Shown in pieces: positions 24,556 to 32,159 of a stretch of 64,000 nucleotides of DNA. Origin of the DNA: Metabacillus_B sp050107715 (GTDB lineage Bacteria; Bacillota; Bacilli; Bacillales; Bacillaceae); assembly GCF_050107715.1 (NCBI RefSeq), contig NZ_JBNILN010000002.1:124001-188000 (forward strand), read 5' to 3'. The translations under genes were made by a program, and so were the position numbers. The notes under the pieces were generated by a model, which did no database searches, was not told where the DNA came from, and saw nothing but the letters and a program-made list of their open reading frames with translations. The stretch's first letter is position 1. The number at the start of each line of letters is the position of its first letter.

Positions 24556-25311
24556 ATGCTTACCCCTGAAAGACACAGTATTATTCTTGATTTAATTGAT
24601 AAAAAAGAAGTAGTCAATATCCAGGAACTTGTAGATGCAACGTGTTCATCCGAGTCAACGATAAGGAGAGACTTAAGCCAGCTTCACAAAGAAAAGAAAC
24701 TTAAGAGAGTCCATGGCGGAGCAGAGCAGCTTCATCAAAAGGGAACAGAGCCGAATATCGCCCAGAAATCCATCATTCATCTGGAAGAAAAACAGCGAAT
24801 TGGTGAATTTGCGGCAAGCTTTGTAAAAGACGGAGACCGGGTTTTTTTAGATGCCGGAACGACCATCTTCCATATGATCCGCTTTCTTGAAGGAAAAGAT
24901 ATCATGGCCGTTACAAATGGACTAACTCATATAGAAGAGCTGGCGAAGTACCAAATTCCTACGTACTTAACAGGCGGGTATGTGAAGCAGACGACAAGAG
25001 CGCTGATCGGTGCACGGACCATAGCAACTTTAAGTGAGTACCGTTTCGATAAGTGCTTTATGGGAGTCAATGGAATCCATCTGGATTCAGGCTATACAAC
25101 TCCCGATCCTGAAGAAGCGGCTGTGAAAACAAGCGCAATTCGCTTTTCGCAAATAGCCTATATGCTGGCGGACAGCAGCAAGTTTGACGAAGCTGCATTT
25201 TCAAAAATAGCAGATTTACATGAAGCTGTAATTCTTACAGCCAGCGTAGAAGAAGATGTGCTGGCAGAATACAGAGAAAAAACGGAGATAAAGGTTGTGG
25301 AAAGATCATGA
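24556..25311 (+). CDS. fruR: Fructose operon repressor FruR, DeoR family
   Basis: 251 residues. The N-terminal winged helix-turn-helix (about 4-55) contains CSSESTIRRDLSQL. The C-terminal sugar-phosphate-sensing DeoRC domain has FLDAGTTIFHM near 93, the usual phosphosugar-binding pattern; fructose-1-phosphate is the probable inducer. A GGAGGTG site precedes the ATG. Its stop overlaps fruK by four bases, giving a fruR-fruK-fruA operon as in B. subtilis. Confidence 0.95.
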   Translation: MLTPERHSIILDLIDKKEVVNIQELVDATCSSESTIRRDLSQLHKEKKLKRVHGGAEQLHQKGTEPNIAQKSIIHLEEKQRIGEFAASFVKDGDRVFLDAGTTIFHMIRFLEGKDIMAVTNGLTHIEELAKYQIPTYLTGGYVKQTTRALIGARTIATLSEYRFDKCFMGVNGIHLDSGYTTPDPEEAAVKTSAIRFSQIAYMLADSSKFDEAAFSKIADLHEAVILTASVEEDVLAEYREKTEIKVVERS

Positions 25312-26222
25312 TTTATACTTGCACATTAAACCCTTCTATTGATTACATTATGCATGCTGACAATTTTAAGCTCGGTCAATTGAACCGCACGAAAGGGACA
25401 CAGCTTTTTCCGGGCGGGAAAGGCATTAATGTTTCAAGAGTGTTAAAACGGCTGGGAACAGAAAGTGTAGTGCTTGGATTTGCCGGAGGGTTTACAGGAG
25501 ACTTTATTAAAAACTTTCTTGAATCAGAAGCTATTTCATCACAATTTACAGAAGTTTATGAGCCTGCAAGGATCAACGTGAAATTGAAAACGGATACAGA
25601 GACAGAAATAAACGCAGCGGGCCCTTCCATTGAAATGGAGCAGCAAGAGAGCCTGATCACAAAAATGGAACAGCTGCAAGAAGGAGACTTGCTCGTTTTA
25701 GCCGGAAGTATTCCGTCCTCTATGCCATTGACGTTTTATAAAACACTTGCAGAAATAAGCAGGGCAAGAGGAGCTCAAACCGTTATCGACACAACCGGTC
25801 CCGCTCTTGAAGAAACGTTCCAATATGAACCGCTGCTGATCAAGCCGAACCATCATGAGCTGGGAGACTTATTCCGAACGAACGTAACGAGTGTGAACGA
25901 AGCAGCTTACTTTGGGAAAAAACTGATCGCTCAGGGCGTTCGGAATGTCATTGTTTCAATGGCAGGCGAAGGAGCCGTCTTCATTAATGAAAATCTCGTC
26001 TTAAAGGCTTCCGTACCAGCCGGTACATTGAAAAACTCAGTTGGAGCAGGCGATTCCGTTGTGGCTGGTTTTCTGGCCTCCTATACAAAGGGAGAGGATT
26101 ATGAAGAAGCCTTCCGGACTGGTACCGCTGCAGGCAGTGCAACAGCATTCTCGGATGACCTTTGTACAAAAGAAGAAGCCGGGAAGCTGCTGACGCAAAT
26201 AAAAATAGAGAAAATCGGATAA
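25308..26222 (+). CDS. fruK: 1-phosphofructokinase FruK
   Basis: 304 residues, PfkB family. It phosphorylates fructose-1-phosphate, delivered by FruA, to fructose-1,6-bisphosphate. The N-terminal PGGKGINVSR motif is near residue 36. The catalytic GAGDSVVAGF, with the aspartate as base, is near 247. ATGA overlap with fruR suggests coupled translation; fruA starts 12 bases after its stop. Confidence 0.96.
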   Translation: MIYTCTLNPSIDYIMHADNFKLGQLNRTKGTQLFPGGKGINVSRVLKRLGTESVVLGFAGGFTGDFIKNFLESEAISSQFTEVYEPARINVKLKTDTETEINAAGPSIEMEQQESLITKMEQLQEGDLLVLAGSIPSSMPLTFYKTLAEISRARGAQTVIDTTGPALEETFQYEPLLIKPNHHELGDLFRTNVTSVNEAAYFGKKLIAQGVRNVIVSMAGEGAVFINENLVLKASVPAGTLKNSVGAGDSVVAGFLASYTKGEDYEEAFRTGTAAGSATAFSDDLCTKEEAGKLLTQIKIEKIG

Positions 26223-26234
26223 GGGGGAAGGAAC

Positions 26235-28115
26235 ATGAGAATTACAGATTTGCTGACGAAAGATACCATTCTATTAAATCTTTCATCGAATTCAAAAGAA
26301 CTGGTTATTGACGAATTAGTCAATCAGCTGGACCGTGCCGGAAAATTACATGACCGTGCCGGGTACAAAGAAGCCATTCTGGCACGGGAGGCTCAAAGTA
26401 CAACCGGAATCGGAGAAGGCATAGCAATTCCGCATGCAAAAACAAAAGCGGTCAAAAGTCCGGCTATCGCATTCGGACGTTCTGCAGCAGGCATTGATTA
26501 TGACTCGCTTGACGGTGTGCCTAGCCGTTTGTTCTTTATGATTGCAGCAGAGGAAGGTGCGGACAATACCCATTTAGAAACACTCTCTTCCCTTTCAAGT
26601 TTTTTAATGGATCCGGATTTTAGAAAGAAATTAGAAGAGGCAAAGACGGAGGAGGAAGTTCTGGAGGCCATCAATTCAAAGGAAGACAGCGAAATGGATG
26701 ATAATGAAGGGGATGAAGCTTCCCTATCATCCGAAGAGCAGCTGGTCCTTGCTGTTACGGCCTGTCCGACAGGGATTGCCCATACGTATATGGCAGCTGA
26801 CTCATTAAAAGCAAAGGCTAAGGAGATGGGCGTTCAAATTAAAGTAGAAACGAACGGCTCAAGCGGTGTGAAAAATCTCCTGACTCAGGATGATATTGAA
26901 AGGGCTTCCGCCATCATCGTAGCTGCTGATAAGCAAGTGGAAATGGAAAGATTCGGCGGCAAGCACGTCATAGAGGTACCGGTTGCACAGGCGATCAGAA
27001 AGCCGCAGGAACTGATTGAACAGGCTCTGAAGCAGGATGCCTCAATTTACAAAAGCGGGAAAAGCGCTTCGCCGGATGGACAAAAAGAAAAAGGACAGAG
27101 AACCGGCTTCTACAAGCATTTAATGAACGGTGTATCCAATATGCTGCCGTTTGTTGTGGGCGGAGGCATTCTGATTGCCATATCGTTCATGTTTGGGATT
27201 AATTCCGCGAATCCGGATGATCCAAGCTATAATCAAATTGCCTATCTATTAAAAACCATCGGAGGAGATAATGCCTTTGCGCTTATGATTCCGATTCTGG
27301 CAGGATTTATCGCGATGAGTATTGCAGACCGTCCCGGATTTGCTCCCGGTGCAGTCGGCGGGCTTCTTGCTTCCACTGGGGGAGCAGGGTTTCTTGGAGG
27401 ATTGATCGCCGGTTTCCTTGCAGGGTATCTCGTAGTGCTGATTAAAAAAGCATTCAGCGGGCTGCCTGGTTCACTGGAAGGCATTAAGCCTGTATTGCTC
27501 TATCCGCTGTTTGGTGTTCTCTCAACAGGCTTGATCATGCTGACAGTCGTAATCCCCCCTGCAAAAGCATTGAATGATGCGCTGAATGGCTGGCTTATGG
27601 GGATGGGAACCGGAAATTTAATTCTTCTGGGTTTGATCCTCGGCGGAATGATGGCAATAGATATGGGAGGCCCGCTAAATAAAGCAGCCTACACCTTTGG
27701 TATTGCCATGATCGATGCAGGAAACTTCGCACCCCATGCTGCAATAATGGCAGGAGGAATGGTCCCTCCGCTAGGTATGGCTCTGGCAACGACCTTTTTT
27801 AGAAATAAATTTACAAAGCAGGAACGGGAAGCTGGAAAAACAGCGTATATCATGGGCGCTTCCTTTATTACAGAAGGAGCGATTCCATTTGCAGCTGCAG
27901 ATCCTGGAAGAGTCATCCCGGCATCCGTTATCGGAGCGGCGACAGCAGGTGCCCTTTCTATGCTGTTCAGCATAAAGCTTCCGGCACCGCACGGGGGAGC
28001 ATTTGTTATTCCAATCGTTGAAGGAAATCCCCTTCTGTACGTAGCGGCCATCCTGATTGGAGCCCTTGTTACAGCCATAATTGCCGGCATGTGGAAGAAA
28101 CCGGTTCAATCATAA
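26235..28115 (+). CDS. fruA: Fructose-specific PTS enzyme IIABC, FruA
   Basis: 626 residues in the order IIA, IIB, IIC. IIA (about 1-150) carries phospho-accepting H67 in IPHAKTK. IIB (about 165-265) carries C177 in TACPTGIAHTY. IIC (about 285-626) is a polytopic transporter with many glycine-rich helices and the substrate-site motif GGPLNKAAY. It imports fructose while phosphorylating it at C1. A GGGGAAGG site precedes the ATG, and a terminator lies about 200 bases downstream. Confidence 0.96.
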   Translation: MRITDLLTKDTILLNLSSNSKELVIDELVNQLDRAGKLHDRAGYKEAILAREAQSTTGIGEGIAIPHAKTKAVKSPAIAFGRSAAGIDYDSLDGVPSRLFFMIAAEEGADNTHLETLSSLSSFLMDPDFRKKLEEAKTEEEVLEAINSKEDSEMDDNEGDEASLSSEEQLVLAVTACPTGIAHTYMAADSLKAKAKEMGVQIKVETNGSSGVKNLLTQDDIERASAIIVAADKQVEMERFGGKHVIEVPVAQAIRKPQELIEQALKQDASIYKSGKSASPDGQKEKGQRTGFYKHLMNGVSNMLPFVVGGGILIAISFMFGINSANPDDPSYNQIAYLLKTIGGDNAFALMIPILAGFIAMSIADRPGFAPGAVGGLLASTGGAGFLGGLIAGFLAGYLVVLIKKAFSGLPGSLEGIKPVLLYPLFGVLSTGLIMLTVVIPPAKALNDALNGWLMGMGTGNLILLGLILGGMMAIDMGGPLNKAAYTFGIAMIDAGNFAPHAAIMAGGMVPPLGMALATTFFRNKFTKQEREAGKTAYIMGASFITEGAIPFAAADPGRVIPASVIGAATAGALSMLFSIKLPAPHGGAFVIPIVEGNPLLYVAAILIGALVTAIIAGMWKKPVQS

Positions 28116-28311
28116 CAATCGAGCGGCTGCCGCTGTAAAATTTGAAAAGCCTGTCCTGCTTCCCTGTTCAGAGTTCAAAAAAGATAGTCTTTCACAATTA
28201 TTCGCTTAAAGCTGAGCAGGTGCAGAAATAGGCCGAAAAATAGGCTGGGATATAACTAAAAGTGTTGTCCTTAAAGCCGAATAATTTGTTGGGAAAAAGC
28301 ATGAAAATAAG

Positions 28312-28370
28312 AAAACCGAACTTTTACGAAGCTCTATACCAGAGTTTCAAATAAAGTTCGGTTTTTTTTA
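28312..28370 (+). terminator. Terminator after fruA
   Basis: AAAACCGAACTTT and AAAGTTCGGTTTT (13 bp) with a nested CTCT/AGAG in the loop and a following T-run. Confidence 0.8.
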
Positions 28371-28631
28371 GCCGGAAACCTTTTGTCCCATCCTTTTTTT
28401 ATAGTCTCAATAGAATAGGGACGAGCTGTAAGAGTATCGGGGCAAGTCTCCTAATCCTGCACCTAGTTTGCTTATTTACGGAATTTTGCTATCCGGAATT
28501 ACGGCTTCTTTACCTATAAGTGGGGTCCTTTTTGATTTAGAGTACCTTTCAAGCTGATGGAGAATCATGCAATGATGCGTGTATATGCACGTTCCTGAAC
28601 TGAAAGAAAGATCCTGCTGATAGAAAATAGC

Positions 28632-28666
28632 AAAAAGAAAACCCTCGTTCACCGGGGTTTTCTTTG
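28632..28666. terminator. Bidirectional terminator
   Basis: AAAGAAAACCC and GGGTTTTCTTT enclose a short loop, with T residues on both strands. It could end the hydrolase transcript coming from the right. Confidence 0.7.
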
Positions 28667-28730
28667 TGAAAGTTTTGTTCAGAATGACTCAGGCAGATTG
28701 GCAAACCGAATAGAAAAAAGGGGAGAGAAC

Positions 28731-28811
28731 ATGAGAACGGTTTACTGTACGCATGATATTTTTATGTCTATTGTCATGTTTTCTAAAAAACTTAATAGAC
28801 TAAGACATTAG
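28731..28811 (+). CDS. Possible 26-residue peptide
   Basis: A tiny frame starts at ATG after AAAAAAGGGGAGAG, an excellent ribosome-binding site, and encodes MRTVYCTHDIF... ending in a basic LNRLRH. The middle is weakly hydrophobic. There is no family evidence; the only support is the ribosome-binding site. Confidence 0.25.
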   Translation: MRTVYCTHDIFMSIVMFSKKLNRLRH

Positions 28812-28980
28812 AAGTAGGTAAAATGAATGGTGTACATCAGTCCGTTTTGAGCAGGAACCAGGATGATTAAGCAGGGTGAAACTGGTGAGCCTATTTGGAA
28901 ATTGTCTTCAATCTGGGCGTGTGCTACAAATAATGTAAGCAGTTATTGAGTTTATGATTAGAGTACTAGTTTTTGTCGAA

Positions 28981-29841
28981 TTACCAGCGGTTAAAGTCTT
29001 TTACCGCTTTGTAATGCTTAAATCCTTGAGCTGCAGAAAATGCATCACTTTTTGAGTGCTGTTCAAATGAGACGGTCAGAACCTCCAGCCCAGTTTCCTG
29101 CTGCAGCTCTTTTAAATCAAGAATTTGATTCCTAGACCATTGGTCCTTGGAAACGACCCGGTGAGAAAAGTCCTCCCACATAATGGCGTCTACATAATCA
29201 GCGCTGGCAGCTTTCAATGTATCCATTCCCCAGTTCTGGATGATCCCCAATCTTGGGTAGGAAGATGTAACGCTTTTAAGGAGCTGCTGCAAACCGGTCC
29301 GCTGCTTTTTTAGCTCAGCGGGCTTACTGCTAAAATAATCATCTATATTTCCGACTGTATCCAAAAAGACACCGTCCATATTCTTGCTGTATACCTGTGC
29401 ATGGATTTCTGACAGAAGCAGCTGCCTGAAATGGGAAGAACCCATATTCATCAAATAGGAATCCCATTGCTTGATATAGTGTTTTTGTCCATTGCTCCGG
29501 TAGTAATCCTGGGGGAGAAGTTTCCGGATAAATGCTGTATTCCAATTATCGGCTTCCATCGAGTTGATGTAGCCGTATACTTTCGTATCGCCCTTTTTAA
29601 TCTCATCGATTTGGGTTTTGGTGTACAAGAGGGGTTCTATGATCACCAGATCATAAGCTTTCATTTTTCTGATAATTGCAGGGGTAGGAGCATCGTAGTA
29701 AATCTTATAGGATTTCACGCCGTCAAGAATCCCGTTGCTTCCGTGTGACATTGCAGAGGCTGCAGTGACTGGAGACGATAAAGAGACAGTAATGGATACG
29801 GCAAAAAAGATCAATACAAAAAATTTGATTACGTTATTCAT
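28981..29841 (-). CDS. Secreted GH114-type glycoside hydrolase, probable Pel hydrolase
   Basis: 286 residues. A Sec signal peptide (about 1-28, hydrophobic core then VTAASA) is followed by a TIM-barrel of the endo-alpha-1,4-polygalactosaminidase type (GH114). KIYYDAPTP, DLVIIEPLLY, VYGYIN and the acidic strand end GVFLDTVGN are the landmarks. This class attacks alpha-1,4-linked galactosamine polymers, the chemistry of Pel. In Pseudomonas PelA, hydrolase and deacetylase domains are fused; here they are separate genes. The start at 29841 follows GGAGGG, which lies in a hairpin behind a c-di-GMP riboswitch. Substrate and role (trimming, release or matrix breakdown) are inferred. Confidence 0.82.
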   Translation of the reverse strand: MNNVIKFFVLIFFAVSITVSLSSPVTAASAMSHGSNGILDGVKSYKIYYDAPTPAIIRKMKAYDLVIIEPLLYTKTQIDEIKKGDTKVYGYINSMEADNWNTAFIRKLLPQDYYRSNGQKHYIKQWDSYLMNMGSSHFRQLLLSEIHAQVYSKNMDGVFLDTVGNIDDYFSSKPAELKKQRTGLQQLLKSVTSSYPRLGIIQNWGMDTLKAASADYVDAIMWEDFSHRVVSKDQWSRNQILDLKELQQETGLEVLTVSFEQHSKSDAFSAAQGFKHYKAVKDFNRW

Positions 29842-29846
29842 TTGTA

Positions 29847-29872
29847 ATCCCTCCGTTTTTTTAACGAGGGAT
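29847..29872 (-). promoter_or_regulatory. Hairpin sequestering the hydrolase ribosome-binding site
   Basis: On the transcript, ATCCCTCGTT pairs with AACGGAGGGAT, burying the GGAGGG site five bases before the start codon. No T-run follows, so control would act on translation. It is the likely expression platform of the adjacent aptamer. Confidence 0.65.
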
Positions 29873-29888
29873 GGCAGCTTCGCAGGCT

Positions 29889-29966
29889 GGCGATCGGTAT
29901 CTCCCATAGGAAATCTGACGACCCATGCCTTTGCGTCCTTGCTTTTCAGCAAGTTTGCCCATCACC
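29889..29966 (-). ncRNA. c-di-GMP-I (GEMM) riboswitch aptamer
   Basis: Read on the minus strand. P1 forms between GGTGAT (29966-29961) and ATCGCC (29894-29889). GGGCAAAC follows, then the P2 hairpin TTGCT-GAAA-AGCAA with its GNRA tetraloop. The near-invariant GGACGCAAAG comes next, then a P3 stem (CATGGG with CCTATG) and GATACCGAT closing the core. These are the hallmark elements of class I c-di-GMP aptamers such as Vc2. It starts a few bases after the predicted transcription start and precedes a ribosome-binding-site hairpin. Whether ligand turns expression on or off cannot be read from sequence. Confidence 0.9.
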
Positions 29967-29975
29967 TTAGGCCTA

Positions 29976-30004
29976 ATCATATCAGCCTGTTTTTGTAAGA
30001 TCAA
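29976..30004 (-). promoter_or_regulatory. SigA promoter of the riboswitch-hydrolase transcript
   Basis: On the minus strand TTGATC (30004-29999), exactly 17 bases, TATGAT (29981-29976). The predicted start is around 29969, just before the aptamer. Confidence 0.75.
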
Positions 30005-30033
30005 CCTATTTTTTGCCGAAAGTAGTGATTCTT

Positions 30034-31260
30034 TTGATCTATAATCAGTCGAAAACAATACGAAAAGTAATAGAAGCATTTTCCCTGACAGGATTAAATG
30101 CAGCAGCCATTTTCTATTTTAGCGAAAATCTTCCTGCACTTGGCTTGTTTGTCTGGCCTGTTGCTATTGTACTGATTTCTCTCAGATACGGCATCTACCC
30201 CGGCTTTATTCCTTTTTCCGGTGCAGTGATCACCACGTTGTTTTACGAAGTTAACCAGGGCGGAGATTTGTATTTATTTTTTACAAACTTCGAAAGCATA
30301 TTAACGCTTCTCCTGTATTTTTTCCTCCTCCTTTTTACAGGTCTGTCACGTAATTCCCAGCAGGAACGGTATTCGGATTTAACAACCCTTTATCAGGAGG
30401 CTTCAGAAGAAAAAAGGCAGTTGAAAGAGGCACTTGAAGATGCACTGGAAGTAAATCGGCTGTACAGGAAACGGTTTTTAGAATCCGAGGATGCATTTTC
30501 GGAAATGTATGATATGGTTACGGCTTTGAATTTCACAGATTCTGATACGATTTTTAATGAACTGGTCAGAATCGTGCAGCTGAGATTCAGAAGCAGCCAG
30601 CTTGTTTTGTATTATATTTCTTCTCAGGGACATTCCATCCGCTCAAAAATCAACACAAATAAGGTGGGAAGCCTAAAATCGAATTACAGGGGAGAAGACG
30701 TTCCTGGACTGATCAGCAAGGTGATGAATCACTCTCCCCGCGTTCTTTTCAAATCGGCTGATGAAGCCGATGATTCTCCAATGATTGCAGGCCCTGTGTT
30801 TGTAGTCGGAGAGATGAGGTATGTGATGGCACTGAATGGTGTAAAGCTTGAGTCATGTACAGCCCATCACATTCAATGGCTTGACTGGTGTTTGAAGTGG
30901 GCAGGAAACAGGCTTAGCTTTGCTTACAAATACGAACAGGAAAAAAATCATCTCGAACGTTATGAGGGAACGGGGATTTATAAGCTGGCCTCCTTTTTTA
31001 GAAAGTTCAATGCGGAGCTGGAAAGAGTTGAAAAAATCGGCCAGCCTTTCGTAATTTTTGAAATACACACGCCAGGTTTATCCATAGGGGAGATTGATCT
31101 TACAGTTAAAAATCAGCTAAGGGAACTTGATTCAGCGGGGTGGGATGAAGAGACGGATATTCTTTATGTTTTGCTTCCCGGTGTTGAACCGGCTTTTGAA
31201 GCGTCTGTAAAAGCAAGGCTTCAGAATGCACTTCGGAAGGAGGCGGCTCCAGTCAAATGA
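30034..31260 (+). CDS. pelD: PelD, c-di-GMP receptor of the Pel polysaccharide machine
   Basis: About 408 residues. Roughly four transmembrane helices fill the first 110 residues, then a coiled linker, a GAF domain (about 145-285) and a degenerate GGDEF domain. Where GGDEF would be there is EETDI, so no cyclase activity is expected. An RELD motif five residues upstream (31120-31131) preserves the RxxD I-site that binds c-di-GMP in PelD. Binding should activate polymer synthesis by PelF. I favour TTG 30034 behind GTGAT; TTG 30013 and GTG 30025 are in frame but lack better sites. Its stop overlaps pelE by four bases. Confidence 0.88.
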   Translation: MIYNQSKTIRKVIEAFSLTGLNAAAIFYFSENLPALGLFVWPVAIVLISLRYGIYPGFIPFSGAVITTLFYEVNQGGDLYLFFTNFESILTLLLYFFLLLFTGLSRNSQQERYSDLTTLYQEASEEKRQLKEALEDALEVNRLYRKRFLESEDAFSEMYDMVTALNFTDSDTIFNELVRIVQLRFRSSQLVLYYISSQGHSIRSKINTNKVGSLKSNYRGEDVPGLISKVMNHSPRVLFKSADEADDSPMIAGPVFVVGEMRYVMALNGVKLESCTAHHIQWLDWCLKWAGNRLSFAYKYEQEKNHLERYEGTGIYKLASFFRKFNAELERVEKIGQPFVIFEIHTPGLSIGEIDLTVKNQLRELDSAGWDEETDILYVLLPGVEPAFEASVKARLQNALRKEAAPVK

Positions 31261-32159
31261 TTTGGATGTTTTTTTTAGGTATTCTGCTGGGAGTTATTGC
31301 TGCCGTTTTATCTCGCCGCTATGCCAAAAATATGGAACGCAGCCAGCACGGCCTCCTTTTCCTTTGGGTGCTGCTTGCATGCGCTGTGCCCATAATAGGA
31401 TTTATAGGAGGATGGGCTGTGGTGTACGTCTTCCGTAAAAGGCAGGATGGAACATTTATGGAAGACTACTCAACCTATATCCATAATAAGGTTTACAATT
31501 TTGAGAGCTTAAGAGAAATGCTCAAGCAGGACCGGCATTTATTATCTGCTGAAGGACAAACGTCAGAAAATTCTTGGATGATAAAAAGTCTTTTGCTGAA
31601 TATGTCCAATGAGAAAAACACTCATCAGGAAAAAATCATAAAAAAAGGGCTTAGCCATCCTGATCAGGAGGCGGTTCATTATGCTGCTACGATAACCAAT
31701 GTGCTGCAGGACCGGCTGTTAAACCAATTACAAAAATTAAAAATAGAGAAATCACCGGAACTTCCAAACAGCTATGAAGTGCTTCTTGAATCCTATCAGG
31801 AGTACCTATCAAGTGATTTGCTCTCGTCCGCATTGCGGGAAAAGACAGAGAAAGAGTATGAGATGTTTCTAAAGGAGGCCTCTGGACTTTTTCCGGAGCA
31901 TGATTCCTTTACTGTGGCGCTGGCGGATTTCTTACTGGAAAGCAATCCGGAAGAATCGGATAAGCTATATGAAAGAATTTACGAAAAAGATCCCCGTTCA
32001 TCCAAGCTGATGTGGGGGAAATTGCGGATTTCTTATCAAAAAGGAGAATGGAATCAAGTATTTCGACTGGCAACATTGCTTATGGAACATCCGGATTTGC
32101 GTTTTTTTTCTGAGCAGCAGCAGGAAACCATCCGTTTTTTGGGAGGGAAGGCTGAATGA
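31257..32159 (+). CDS. pelE: PelE-like inner-membrane protein
   Basis: 300 residues. Two N-terminal transmembrane helices (about 1-20 and 33-58) precede a cytosolic all-helical region with the spacing of TPR-like repeats, ending in YEKDPRSSKLMWGKLRISYQKGEW. This is the PelE layout: a membrane scaffold that links PelD and PelG. Sequence conservation of PelE is low, so the call rests on architecture and on its place between pelD and the deacetylase gene. ATGA overlaps couple it to pelD and to the next gene. Confidence 0.78.
   Translation: MIWMFFLGILLGVIAAVLSRRYAKNMERSQHGLLFLWVLLACAVPIIGFIGGWAVVYVFRKRQDGTFMEDYSTYIHNKVYNFESLREMLKQDRHLLSAEGQTSENSWMIKSLLLNMSNEKNTHQEKIIKKGLSHPDQEAVHYAATITNVLQDRLLNQLQKLKIEKSPELPNSYEVLLESYQEYLSSDLLSSALREKTEKEYEMFLKEASGLFPEHDSFTVALADFLLESNPEESDKLYERIYEKDPRSSKLMWGKLRISYQKGEWNQVFRLATLLMEHPDLRFFSEQQQETIRFLGGKAE

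Larger units (their letters stand above)
28371..28980. other. 610-base region with no confident gene
   Basis: It contains a bidirectional terminator (28632-28666) and one tiny reading frame (28731-28811). I see no conserved protein or RNA family in the rest. Confidence 0.5.

Noticed and set aside
30985..31260. PelD GGDEF-like domain as an active diguanylate cyclase
   Set aside because: The catalytic GGDEF is replaced by EETDI; only the RxxD binding site remains, so it should be a receptor.
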